Source: Actinomycetota bacterium (GTDB lineage: Bacteria; Actinomycetota; Thermoleophilia; Solirubrobacterales; 70-9). Taken from it: 27,049 nucleotides of DNA. This document shows, piece by piece, positions 1 through 6,813 of the stretch; within the stretch, counting starts at the first letter, position 1; each line of letters opens with the position of its first letter. Under the pieces are notes generated by a model. That model was not told the DNA's origin and searched no databases. It saw only the letters and a list, made by a program, of their open reading frames with translations. The stretch spans positions 1-27,049 of the forward strand of contig JAFDWD010001125.1 in assembly GCA_018268695.1 (NCBI GenBank), written 5' to 3'. A program made the translations under genes and the position numbers.

Positions 1-1
1 C

Positions 2-199
2 AGGCAGGGGGTGAGGCCGACCGGCGAGGAGATCGCCGAGGCCGACATCGAGGCCGCCTGGGAGGCGGCGCCGATGCTCGCCACCGCGGCGGGTCCACGG
101 CGGCCCGCGTCCGTCGACCGCGAGGGCATGACGACGGTCGACTGGCACAAGGCGCCGGTCGAGACCGAGCAGCTCGATCTCTTCGCGGCGGTCGGATAG
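2..199 (+). CDS. C-terminal part of an unrecognised protein ending in a sliding-clamp-like motif
   Basis: The reading frame is open from the left edge of the window to the stop at 197-199, so this is probably the 3' end of a longer gene. A GTG at 11 is the only internal start, but the G-run that could act as its ribosome binding site directly abuts it. The visible part is acidic and has no recognisable domain. Its last residues include QLDLF, a perfect match to the pentapeptide by which bacterial replication and repair proteins bind the DNA polymerase sliding clamp. The next gene starts about 130 bases downstream after a hairpin element. The function is unknown; clamp binding is an inference from five residues. 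Confidence 0.5.
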   Translation, partial: RQGVRPTGEEIAEADIEAAWEAAPMLATAAGPRRPASVDREGMTTVDWHKAPVETEQLDLFAAVG

Positions 200-215
200 C
201 CGCCGCAGATCCGCT

Positions 216-312
216 CGCGCCCGCCGCCGCGACGGAGGGCGACCCCTCCGATCCTGGCACGGCTGCGCCGTGCGCGCCGGCGGGGATCGCCCGCCCGGCG
301 GGGGTGGGCGCG
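216..312 (+). repeat. Nested inverted-repeat element, family A, copy 1
   Basis: The core hairpin GCACGGC-TGC-GCCGTGC occupies 257-273 (7-bp stem, 3-base loop). Outer arms at 216-230 and 298-312 pair at 13 of 15 positions, with one further G-T pair. A short inner pair, CGATCC at 249-254 and GGATCG at 284-289, lies between them. The element ends 18 bases before the start codon at 331, just ahead of its GAGGAGG ribosome binding site. The core with its upstream GATCCT recurs at 10639 and, with changes, at four other places in the window. Confidence 0.8.
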
Positions 313-330
313 GAACCGAGGAGGCCCCAG

Positions 331-780
331 ATGGAGGAGAAGACGGACGACACGCCGGTCCGGGCGACCTGTCCGGAGTGCGGCGGCCACGAGATCGCCG
401 AGATGGCGTCCACGCGGGTGGAATATCCGGTCGCGCGCATCGTCGCCGGTCGGCCGGAGACGATGCCCGGGCGGACCGCCGCCGACGGCGACTTCGACGG
501 CTTCGAGTGCCGAATCTGTTTCCACGAGTCGGCCGAGATCGGCGACTTCGTCGCCCCCGACCCGGATTTCGAGCCTGTCTACGAGCGGTGGCGCCACGGC
601 GGCTGGTACGTCCTCGGCGTCCGTCACAAGAACGGCGGGATCGGCTGCGTGAGCCGCAACTACCCGGACCGCAGGTGGCGGATCGTCTGCGACTCGCGCG
701 GCCGTGACCACACCTACGGCAGTCGCGACGAGGCGGCCCGTGCCGAGTACGCGCTGACCAGAGCGGGGGTGATCGAGTGA
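331..780 (+). CDS. Small zinc-ribbon protein, function unknown
   Basis: The product is 149 residues. Two CxxC pairs, Cys14/Cys17 (CPECGG) and Cys60/Cys63 (CRIC), should form one zinc ribbon with an unusually long loop of about 40 residues between the knuckles. The C-terminal half is rich in aromatic and charged residues (WRHGGWYVLGVRH and beyond) and resembles no family I know. The ATG at 331 is chosen because GAGGAGG lies about 6 bases upstream; an earlier GTG at 304 lacks such a site. The stop overlaps the methyltransferase start as TGATG, so the two are probably translationally coupled. Zinc ribbons in such plasmid genes often bind nucleic acid, but nothing here shows the target. Confidence 0.75.
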   Translation: MEEKTDDTPVRATCPECGGHEIAEMASTRVEYPVARIVAGRPETMPGRTAADGDFDGFECRICFHESAEIGDFVAPDPDFEPVYERWRHGGWYVLGVRHKNGGIGCVSRNYPDRRWRIVCDSRGRDHTYGSRDEAARAEYALTRAGVIE

Positions 781-1688
781 TGCGGCCCCGTCCTTTCGAG
801 CCGGGCCAGGGGTGGGTGGCCGACGCCGGCGGTCTCTGGCTGCCGCCGTCCGCGCCGCATCGCCCCGCCCTCCCGATCGGCCTCGACCTCTTCGCCGGCG
901 CGGGCGGCTTCTCGCTCGGCCTCCACCAGGCCGGCTTCCACGTCGCCGCCGCCTGCGAGCAGGACGAGTGGGCGGCGCTCACCTACCTGACCAACCTGGC
1001 CCGACCCGGGGTGGAGATCCACTTCCTCGGGGGCGAGTCCGACGAGGAGCGCTTCCTCCGGGCGCTGCGCAGGCAATGGGGCCTCAAGGTCCACCGCGCC
1101 CGCCAGCCGCGCGACCTCACCGACGAGGACCTCGACCGGCTGGCGGCGGAGCTGCGCGACCCGGCCCACCTGACCGGCCTCGCCGGCACGGGGTGGATCG
1201 CGTCGCAGCCCGCCGACGCGCCCGGTTGCGAGCACTTCTACCTCGGCGACGTGAAGCTCCTGACGGGCGAGCGGGTGCTCGCCGACCTCGGGCTGGCGCC
1301 GGGCGAGCTCGACTGCGTCTTCGGCGGCCCGCCCTGCCAGGGTTTCTCGACCGCCGGCAGGCGCGACGTGATGGACCCGCGCAACTCGCTGGTCTTCGAG
1401 TTCACCCGCCTGGTGCGGGAGACCATGCCGAAGACGATGGTGATGGAGAACGTGCCCGCGATGGCCTCGATGGTCACCGAGGAGGGCATCCCCGTCGTCG
1501 ACGCGATCGCCCTCGACCTCGAGCGCGGCGGCTGGGGGACGCTCGGGGCGATCCGCAACATGCTGCGGGCCAGCTCGGGGGTCGGCGCGGCGGTGAAGCC
1601 GGGGGAGAAGCCGCGGCGCGAGTCGCATGTCCGCCGCGAGGAAGAAGAGGCCGAGGCCGACGACCAGCTCGCGCTGGAGGTGGAGTGA
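780..1688 (+). CDS. C5 cytosine DNA methyltransferase-like protein lacking the C-terminal motifs
   Basis: The N-terminal half is a clear C5 cytosine methyltransferase. Motif I (LDLFAGAGGFSLGL, about residues 35-48) binds S-adenosylmethionine, motif IV is GGPPCQGFST with the catalytic Cys186, and motif VI is MENV with Glu223. About 140 residues separate motifs I and IV, more than usual. After motif VI the protein runs only about 75 residues, ending in a charged EEEEAEADDQLALEVE tail. I see no QxRxR (motif VIII), no target-recognition domain and no motif X asparagine, which full enzymes of this family have. The start is ATG 780, with GTG 777 as an alternative. The stop overlaps the next ATG. 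It may be inactive, need a partner, or act on DNA in an unusual way. An expected role is protecting the element from host restriction. Confidence 0.88.
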   Translation: MRPRPFEPGQGWVADAGGLWLPPSAPHRPALPIGLDLFAGAGGFSLGLHQAGFHVAAACEQDEWAALTYLTNLARPGVEIHFLGGESDEERFLRALRRQWGLKVHRARQPRDLTDEDLDRLAAELRDPAHLTGLAGTGWIASQPADAPGCEHFYLGDVKLLTGERVLADLGLAPGELDCVFGGPPCQGFSTAGRRDVMDPRNSLVFEFTRLVRETMPKTMVMENVPAMASMVTEEGIPVVDAIALDLERGGWGTLGAIRNMLRASSGVGAAVKPGEKPRRESHVRREEEEAEADDQLALEVE

Positions 1689-1894
1689 TGGCGGGCGACG
1701 GGAGGATCCGCGGCTGCTGCTTCGGCGCCGGTCGCCTGCTCGCCTCGCTCGGCGTCGACACCGACGGCGGCCACGCGATCGAGGCGACCTTCCAGGCCCA
1801 TCGCCGCGAGGTCGAACACGGCGGCGAGGTCGACCACGTCAAGTTGGCCGCCCTGCACCTGGTGCGTCTCGCCGAGGAGCCGACGCTGTGGTGA
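1688..1894 (+). CDS. Small unrecognised protein (68 residues)
   Basis: The ATG at 1688 overlaps the methyltransferase stop (TGATG), giving a coupled third gene of the first cluster. The 68-residue product begins MAGDGRIRGCCFGAGRLLAS and contains a short acidic/histidine-rich middle (EVEHGGEVDHVKLAALHLV). It has no membrane segment or known motif. Because it directly follows a C-terminally shortened methyltransferase, I checked whether it could supply the missing motifs; it does not contain them. Function unknown. Confidence 0.65.
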   Translation: MAGDGRIRGCCFGAGRLLASLGVDTDGGHAIEATFQAHRREVEHGGEVDHVKLAALHLVRLAEEPTLW

Positions 1895-1913
1895 GGAGGA
1901 GGCCGGCGCGCGC

Positions 1914-2007
1914 CCGTGGTCGGTCCCGGCCCAGGCTGGCAGACCTCCCCCGGCCGGCTCCGCCGCCCTCCTCCGGCCCGCCCTGCCCTCGCCGTGACCG
2001 ACCACGG
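1914..2007 (+). repeat. Nested inverted-repeat element, family B, copy 1
   Basis: Outer arms of 12 bp pair perfectly (1914-1925, beginning CCGTGGTC, with 1996-2007). The enclosed core holds GCAGACCTCCCCCGGCCGG at 1939-1957 and CCTCCTCCGGCCCG at 1967-1980. Both strings recur exactly at 8292-8310 and 8319-8332 inside a second element whose outer arms are unrelated in sequence. The element fills the gap between the first and second gene clusters and ends 39 bases before the start codon at 2047. Confidence 0.8.
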
Positions 2008-2046
2008 ACCCGGCGCGGTGGCGACGGGCGGAAGGAGATGACCCTG

Positions 2047-2448
2047 ATGAACAACCTGGAGAGGTTCCTGTCGGAGATCGCCTGGGGCCTCGACGAGCAG
2101 GCCGGTGCCCTGACCGACGACGGCGCGGCGGCGATCGCCCCGACCGCCGGAGCGCTCCGCGACTGGGCGTCCCAGATGCGTGCCGTCGCCGACGCGACGC
2201 TTCCCGACGGCGCGGTGGCGTGGACGGGGGTCGATGGAGAGGTCGGCGTCGACCTCGAGCCCGAACCCGAACCGCTGATCCGCATCGTCTTCGGCGCCCG
2301 CGAGGTGAACGAGCTCACCTATGACGTCGACGTCGAGCCGCGCACGGCGATCTCCCGCGCGGTCGCATGGGCGCCGGCGATCGAGCGGAGCGCCAGGGAG
2401 CTCTGCTCCTCCCAGCTCCGCTCCGTGATGGAGATCGACACCCCCTGA
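2047..2448 (+). CDS. Unrecognised acidic protein (133 residues)
   Basis: The start at ATG 2047 is preferred over ATG 2038 because the GGAAGGAG ribosome binding site (2030-2037) then has normal spacing; it directly abuts 2038. The product begins MNNLERFLSEIAWGLDEQAG. It is predicted mostly helical at the N terminus, followed by a strand-rich acidic segment (VDGEVGVDLEPEPEPLIRIVF). There are no cysteines in metal-binding spacing and no signal peptide. It opens the second gene cluster, which runs to the primase at 4796, and is separated from the next gene by 44 bases containing a strong GAGGAGG. Function unknown. Confidence 0.7.
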   Translation: MNNLERFLSEIAWGLDEQAGALTDDGAAAIAPTAGALRDWASQMRAVADATLPDGAVAWTGVDGEVGVDLEPEPEPLIRIVFGAREVNELTYDVDVEPRTAISRAVAWAPAIERSARELCSSQLRSVMEIDTP

Positions 2449-2492
2449 GCGGCCGGTGCGACGACCGTCCCGACTGGCCAGAGGAGGCACAG

Positions 2493-2942
2493 ATGAACAT
2501 GCAGGAAAAGTTCCAGGCGGCGATGCAGAAGATCGCCGACGAACGCGATCTCGACCTGGTCGTCGAACACGACTACGCCAACACCGGTTGGTACTCGTTC
2601 CAATCGCGGGACGGCTTCGAGCCGACCCTACGGTTCCCGTTCGGCTTCCACCGCGGCTACTCGAATTTCTCCGGAGGTGGGCGGCCCGGTCCCCTCGGGC
2701 GCAGTCCGCGAGGAGGCCCCTGGACCTACGTCGAGGGCGGCCAGCACGAGGAGCTGATCGCTCACGTCCGGGCGCTCCTCGACGGCGAGCCCGACACGGT
2801 CAGGATCGTCGTCCTGCCCGACGGCGAGACCTACGGTCCGCTCGAGGGCAGCAGGGTCTGCGAGATCCCTTCCTGGTTCGACGCGGAGGCGATCGAGGAA
2901 GCGCTCGCCGCCGGTTCGCTCGACGGGCGAGAGCTGCGGTGA
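2493..2942 (+). CDS. Unrecognised protein (149 residues)
   Basis: A strong GAGGAGG at 2481-2487 precedes ATG 2493. The protein begins MNMQEKFQAAMQKIADERDL, an amphipathic helix. The middle is aromatic and glycine-rich (GWYSFQSRDGFEPTLRFPFGFHRGY), and the C-terminal half looks like alternating helix and strand (VRIVVLPDGETYG). No family is recognised. It sits in the primase-containing cluster, with only 11 bases to the next start. A cytoplasmic soluble protein is likely. Confidence 0.7.
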   Translation: MNMQEKFQAAMQKIADERDLDLVVEHDYANTGWYSFQSRDGFEPTLRFPFGFHRGYSNFSGGGRPGPLGRSPRGGPWTYVEGGQHEELIAHVRALLDGEPDTVRIVVLPDGETYGPLEGSRVCEIPSWFDAEAIEEALAAGSLDGRELR

Positions 2943-2953
2943 GGGTGACGGTG

Positions 2954-3199
2954 ATGAGCGCGATCGAGGAGGCCCGCCGTGGTCTGATCCGCGCCGGCTT
3001 CGGCGCGCCGCTCTCCGCCGCCGCCGCGAGTGAGGGCTCGCTCTTCGGGTCGAGTCCCGAGGAGCAGTGCGCCCTGCTCGCCGAGGTAGCCGCCTACATC
3101 GGTGAGCGCGACCCAATGATGATCGGCGCCGCCTGGCTCCTCGAGCAGGAAGGTCACGAGCGCTCGCAGCTGACGCTGCCGCTCGGGGAGGTGAGGTGA
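2954..3199 (+). CDS. Small unrecognised protein with a C-terminal clamp-binding-like motif
   Basis: The 81-residue product starts at ATG 2954, with GAGGG at 2941-2945 as a modest ribosome binding site; in-frame GTGs at 2945 and 2951 are alternatives. The N-terminal half is helical and alanine-rich. The extreme C terminus reads SQLTLPLGEVR, where QLTLPL fits the hexapeptide form of the bacterial sliding-clamp motif (QLxLxL). The stop overlaps the next ATG as TGATG, so translation is probably coupled to the 3199 gene. That gene's product starts MEGQLNLL, a similar string. Function unknown; an accessory to plasmid replication is possible given the primase downstream. Confidence 0.65.
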   Translation: MSAIEEARRGLIRAGFGAPLSAAAASEGSLFGSSPEEQCALLAEVAAYIGERDPMMIGAAWLLEQEGHERSQLTLPLGEVR

Positions 3200-3807
3200 T
3201 GGAGGGCCAGCTCAACCTTCTCGCCGAGGCCGCGGAGCCGGTCGAGGTGCCGATCTGCGCGGTGGTGCTCCAGATGGGCGCGAGCGCCGTCGGCCCCGAC
3301 CGAAGCCCGCTCTTCGCCCATCGCCACCTGCCCGCGACGCCTCCGACACTCGGCGAGGACCTCGACTGGGAGGCGGCGCTCGACCTCGCCGAGCGCGCCC
3401 TGCGCGGTGAGGTCCCGACGCGCGCCGTCCTCGGCCTCGAGGGCCCGTGCCGCTACGGCGGCTACGTGGGCACCGGCGGTCCGGGGCGCCCGAGCGTCAC
3501 CGCGTCGGGCCCGGGCGTCGAGGTGGGCCTCCTCGAGGAGCGGCGGCTCGTCCGCTGGTCCCGCGTCTTCGCCGCCCTGCGCGAGCGCCGCGAGGTCGAG
3601 CCGGGGGTGGCCCGCGCCCGCGACCTGGCCGAGGCCTACCACCTTCTCGACTACTACGGCCGCGTCTACGGACCCGGCCCCTGGGAGAAGGACTGGACGC
3701 CGGTGCCGCTGATCCGCGGCCTCGCCTCCGAGGCGCGCGCGCTCGGCGGCGACCCCGCGCGCCTGCCGCGGCACACCGACTACATGCGTGAGGGGGTCGG
3801 ATCATGA
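3199..3807 (+). CDS. Unrecognised protein (202 residues) upstream of the primase
   Basis: ATG 3199 overlaps the preceding stop; GTG 3196 is a possible alternative start. The product begins MEGQLNLLAEAAEPVEV, placing a sliding-clamp-like QLNLL almost at the N terminus. A strand-rich segment follows (VPICAVVLQMGASAVGP), then helices, and a conserved-looking YHLLDYYGRVYGPGPWEKDW block near the C terminus. No known domain is recognised. The stop overlaps the primase start as ATGA, so the two proteins are probably made together and could act together in priming or replication. Confidence 0.7.
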   Translation: MEGQLNLLAEAAEPVEVPICAVVLQMGASAVGPDRSPLFAHRHLPATPPTLGEDLDWEAALDLAERALRGEVPTRAVLGLEGPCRYGGYVGTGGPGRPSVTASGPGVEVGLLEERRLVRWSRVFAALRERREVEPGVARARDLAEAYHLLDYYGRVYGPGPWEKDWTPVPLIRGLASEARALGGDPARLPRHTDYMREGVGS

Positions 3808-4796
3808 GCGCCGGGGCCGGACACCTCATGGCTCCCCCGTCGTCCCAGGCCGGCATGCTCACCGACCTCCTGCACCGGGGCCGCCCGGGCTTCGTCGAGC
3901 TGGTCGCCGCGACCCGCTCGCCGGAGGGCCAGCTGGACGACTTCCGCCGCGGCCGGTTCGTGCGCGCGGGCCACCGCGAGGAGTTCCTGGCGGCGCTCGA
4001 GGCGCTCGGCGGCGGCGACCGGGTCGAGCTCTTCTTCACGCCCGCGACCCTGGCGCGGCGGCTCTCCGGCAACGACGCGGCGAGGGCCCTCGCCGTCGCC
4101 TGGGTCGACATCGACGATCCCGCCCGGCTCGTCGACCTGCGCCGCTTCCCGCACCGGCCGCACGCGGTCGTCGCCAGCGGCTCGGGCGGGGTCCACGCCT
4201 ACTGGCTGCTCGCCGGGCCTCTGCCTGCCCCGCGCGCCGAGTCGCTCAACCGGCGACTCGCGGCGGCGCTCGGCGGCGATCTCGCCTCGGCGAACCGGGG
4301 TCGGATATTGAGGGTCCCCGGCAGCATGAATTTCAAGGCGACCTCCTCCGGGGAGGGGCCGCGGGCCTGCCGGCTGGTGGTGTGCGAGCCCGCGCGACCC
4401 CGCCACGACGCCGCGGTCCTGGCGAGGGGACTGCCCGACCCGAAGGAGCCCCGCCCCCGGGGCCGGGCCGTGGTGATCGGCCCGCCCGACGAGGTGGCGC
4501 CCTGGCGCTCGCTCGAGGCGGCCGACTACTACCGCCTGCTCACCGGCCGCGAGCCCGCTCGCGACGGCACGGTCCGCTGCCCGAGCGCGCTCCACGAGGA
4601 CCGCCATCCCTCCGCCCACCTCTATCCGGGCGCCGGCCGGGGCTGGTTCTGCTTCGCCTGCGGCGCCGGCGGCGGCGCCGTCGACATGGTCGCGGCGCTG
4701 CGCGGCTGGCCGACCGGGGTGGCGCTGCGGGGCAGGCGCTTCGCCGCCTGCGCGGACGAGCTCCGAAGGCTGCTCGGGGCCGCGGATCCCCGCTGA
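3804..4796 (+). CDS. AEP/RepB-type DNA primase with C-terminal CHC2-like zinc finger
   Basis: The 330-residue product has the three archaeo-eukaryotic primase (RepB-like) motifs in order. These are AWVDIDDP with Asp102 and Asp104 (metal-binding hDhD), SGGVHAYWLL with His131, and RILRVPGSMNFK at about 167-178, the block typical of plasmid RepB primases. A zinc finger follows near residues 259-286 (Cys259, His264, Cys283, Cys286; CPSALHEDRHPS ... WFCFACG), like the CHC2 finger of DnaG-type primases. It should synthesise primers on single-stranded plasmid DNA during replication or after conjugative entry. ATG 3804 overlaps the upstream stop (ATGA) and ends the second cluster. No helicase domain is present, so a host or separate helicase would be needed. 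Confidence 0.88.
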   Translation: MSAGAGHLMAPPSSQAGMLTDLLHRGRPGFVELVAATRSPEGQLDDFRRGRFVRAGHREEFLAALEALGGGDRVELFFTPATLARRLSGNDAARALAVAWVDIDDPARLVDLRRFPHRPHAVVASGSGGVHAYWLLAGPLPAPRAESLNRRLAAALGGDLASANRGRILRVPGSMNFKATSSGEGPRACRLVVCEPARPRHDAAVLARGLPDPKEPRPRGRAVVIGPPDEVAPWRSLEAADYYRLLTGREPARDGTVRCPSALHEDRHPSAHLYPGAGRGWFCFACGAGGGAVDMVAALRGWPTGVALRGRRFAACADELRRLLGAADPR

Positions 4797-4817
4797 TCGG
4801 CCGAGGATCGGCGCCCC

Positions 4818-4900
4818 GCCCCGCGGGTGCGGGAGCCGGCACCCCGAGGATCGCACGCCCGCGTGCCGGTTCGGGGCACCGGCGCCCGCACCCGCGGGGC
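4818..4900 (+). repeat. Nested inverted-repeat element, family A, copy 2 (longest arms)
   Basis: Outer arms 4818-4847 and 4871-4900 pair at 27 of 30 positions. The mismatches are interior, and the distal half (CCCGCACCCGCGGGG on the right) is perfect. Between them lies the core hairpin GCACGC-CC-GCGTGC at 4853-4866, preceded by GGATC as in other family A copies. The AAGGAGG ribosome binding site of the short leader reading frame follows within about 10 bases. Confidence 0.8.
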
Positions 4901-4920
4901 CACGGATCAAGGAGGAAAAG

Positions 4921-4983
4921 ATGATGCACCCAGCGACCCGGACCGGACGCACGGTCCTCCGATCGAAGGCTGTCCCACGATGA
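4921..4983 (+). CDS. Putative 20-residue leader peptide coupled to the next gene
   Basis: The best ribosome binding site in this gap, AAGGAGG (4909-4915), does not serve the larger gene at 4980. Instead it sits 5-8 bases before tandem ATGs at 4921 and 4924. These open a 20-codon frame reading MMHPATRTGRTVLRSKAVPR. The frame ends in TGA at 4981-4983, overlapping the next start (ATGA). The peptide is basic, with four arginines and one lysine. It may exist mainly to deliver ribosomes to the 4980 gene, which has no site of its own. Translation of so short a frame is an inference from site placement. Confidence 0.5.
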   Translation: MMHPATRTGRTVLRSKAVPR

Positions 4984-5749
4984 GCCGTCGCAGATACCAC
5001 GCCCTGATCGAGGTCGACCGCGACGATCAGCTCGACGAGCTGGCGCTGCTCGCCGGCGACGCGGAGATCGGTCTCGCCGTGCTCGGGTCCGACGACGGCG
5101 AGCACCTCGACTTCGTCAACGTCGTCGACGTCGACGGGCGCGAGGACGGTGTCTACGTCTTCTCGGAGCACGCCGACGCCGAGCGCTTCGCCGACGCCGT
5201 CGACTATGAATGCGACGGCACGGAGATGGTCGAGTTCCATCGCGCCTTCGTCGCCGAGACGCCGGTCAACCTCGGCGCCGCGGCGGAGCGGCTGATCGCC
5301 GCCGAGCGCGGCGACGTGCTGGAGGACCTCTTCGGTCCCGCCCTGGCCGAGGACGTGCGCGAAGGGACGGCGCTCGAGGTAGTCCTGCGGAAGCTCCGCG
5401 AAGTCGGCGAGGGCGACTCCGACGTCGCCGTCCTGGTGCGCCGCTGGATCGAGCTAGACGAGCGGACCCGGAGCGCCGCCAGCGAGGCCGACGCGGCGGA
5501 GGCCTCCCGACGGCGCGCCTACACCGTGGTCGGCTGTCGCGGCCGGGGCGGCGCGCCCTACGTCACCACCGTCCGCACCCCCGACGGGCCGAGGCCGCCC
5601 TCGACTTCGCCTACGAGGACTTCGAGGAAGACCGGTGCGACGAGGTTGACGTCGAACTGGAGATCGTCGCGATCTTCCACGGCGGCCCCGGGCTGGTCGA
5701 CTTCGACGCGCCCGAGCCGGGGGGAGCGAAGGGGGGTGCGTCCCGATGA
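4980..5749 (+). CDS. Unrecognised acidic protein with an apparent single-base frameshift near 5590
   Basis: Translation from ATG 4980 gives an acidic protein (MSRRRYHALIEVDRDDQLDE...) that reads sensibly to YVTTVRTPDG near 5590. It then turns into low-quality Arg/Ser/Thr/Pro sequence that would overlap the next gene by 240 bases. The neighbouring frame from about 5593 instead gives AEAALDFAYEDFEEDRCDEV and an acidic continuation that stops at 5747-5749, overlapping the next start as ATGA. One missing base in GACGGGCCGAGG would join the two halves into about 256 residues. I therefore read this as one gene broken by a -1 change, either real or a consensus error. A caller that ignores this would report 4980-5987. 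No known domain is recognised. Confidence 0.65.
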
Positions 5750-6246
5750 CCCGCTTCCTGGTGAGGGTCCGCCGCGGGCGCGGCGACGGACGGTCCCCCT
5801 ACGTCCTCGCCGAGGAGATCACCGTGCAGCATCCGGTGATCTTCAGGCAGGCGGGCCGACAGTCGACGATCGGCGGCATCCCGATCAGGCGCATGGCATC
5901 GACCGAGAGGCGCGACCGCGCCGTCTTCGAGGTCATCGTCCGCGAGGGGACGACGGCCCGCGGTTTCGAGTCCACCCGCTCCCGTGACCAGGCGAGGGCG
6001 CAGGCGAGCGCGGCGGGGATCAAGAAGGTCTGCCGACGGCCGCGGCCGCAGGAGGCCGCGCGGATCGTGGCGATCGACACCGAGATCGCCGAGCTGGAGG
6101 GGCGGATCGAGGAGGCGCGCGACCGCCGCCAGGAGGCGGTCCGTGAGGCGTGGGCGAGAGGGAACGTCGTCCGCCTCGCCGAGTTCGAGGAGCTGGCCCG
6201 CCGGTCCCTTCCCGGACCGTCCCCTACCCCCGGCGAGGAGGTCTGA
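5746..6246 (+). CDS. Unrecognised basic protein with a C-terminal coiled coil (166 residues)
   Basis: ATG 5746 overlaps the preceding stop (ATGA). The N-terminal half appears strand-rich (MTRFLVRVRRGRGDGRSPYV ... AVFEVIVREGTTARGFEST). The second half contains a charged helix with heptad-like spacing (IVAIDTEIAELEGRIEEARDRRQEAVREA), likely a short coiled coil, then a Pro-rich tail. The domain order resembles small accessory proteins but matches no family I recognise. It closes the third cluster; the next gene follows after a 118-base gap filled by a hairpin element. Confidence 0.7.
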   Translation: MTRFLVRVRRGRGDGRSPYVLAEEITVQHPVIFRQAGRQSTIGGIPIRRMASTERRDRAVFEVIVREGTTARGFESTRSRDQARAQASAAGIKKVCRRPRPQEAARIVAIDTEIAELEGRIEEARDRRQEAVREAWARGNVVRLAEFEELARRSLPGPSPTPGEEV

Positions 6247-6264
6247 ACGCCGCCGCCCGCGTGC

Positions 6265-6334
6265 GGCGCCGGGCCGACGCGACCGAGCCTCGCACGGCTC
6301 CGCCGTGCGCACCGGCCGCGATCGGCCCGGCACC
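6265..6334 (+). repeat. Nested inverted-repeat element, family A, copy 3
   Basis: The core hairpin GCACGGC-TCC-GCCGTGC spans 6292-6308, preceded by GAGCCTC, which corresponds to GATCCTC in other copies. Outer arms 6265-6277 and 6322-6334 pair at 12 of 13 positions; the one exception is C facing A. The element ends 30 bases before ATG 6365, just ahead of its ACAGGAGGTCCAC ribosome binding block. Confidence 0.8.
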
Positions 6335-6364
6335 CCGCCGCGCCACGACACAGGAGGTCCACCG

Positions 6365-6811
6365 ATGTCCCGATCAACCACGACCGGGGCGGAGCGCTTC
6401 TGGCTCGACTCCGCCCGCCTCGCGGCCCACGTCATCTCCTCCGAGGAGGAGCTCTTCGGCATCGACAACGAGCACGAGGGCGGTTTCGCGGCGGCGATCG
6501 CCGAGCGCTTCTGGCAGGCGCTCGATGCCGAGGCGATCCGCGGGCCGGAGGGCGTCGAGGTCAACCTCTACGTCCTGGGCGACGACTGCCTGATGGTCGC
6601 GGTCCGCGAGCGTGAGGGTCAGCCGCCCGCGCCGCTTCGCCAGGTCGCTTCCTACTCGCTCGAGGCACGCGACGTCGCCTGTCCGTTCGACGAGACCTTC
6701 GAGGAGTGCCGCGCGGCGATCGCCCACCTGCTGGAGCATGCCAACGGCCTGCTCCCGGGCCTCGCCGCCCTGCGGGCGGCCGAGGCGCGGCGCGAGGGCG
6801 GGGAGGCCTGA
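6365..6811 (+). CDS. Unrecognised acidic protein (148 residues)
   Basis: ATG 6365 follows a perfect AGGAGGT. The same ACAGGAGGTCCAC block precedes the gene at 7358. The product begins MSRSTTTGAERFWLDSARLA and is largely helical and acidic. A conserved-looking middle reads VEVNLYVLGDDCLMVAVRERE, and a helical C terminus (HLLEHANGLLPGLAALRAAEA) follows. It has no signal peptide or metal motif. Only two bases separate its stop from the next start, so the two genes probably share one transcript. Function unknown. Confidence 0.7.
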   Translation: MSRSTTTGAERFWLDSARLAAHVISSEEELFGIDNEHEGGFAAAIAERFWQALDAEAIRGPEGVEVNLYVLGDDCLMVAVREREGQPPAPLRQVASYSLEARDVACPFDETFEECRAAIAHLLEHANGLLPGLAALRAAEARREGGEA

Positions 6812-6813
6812 TC

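Noticed and set aside
3780..5240. Minus-strand frame of about 490 codons across the primase
   Set aside because: The primase motifs and zinc finger are on the plus strand, and the minus frame crosses a hairpin element and two gene ends without any domain.
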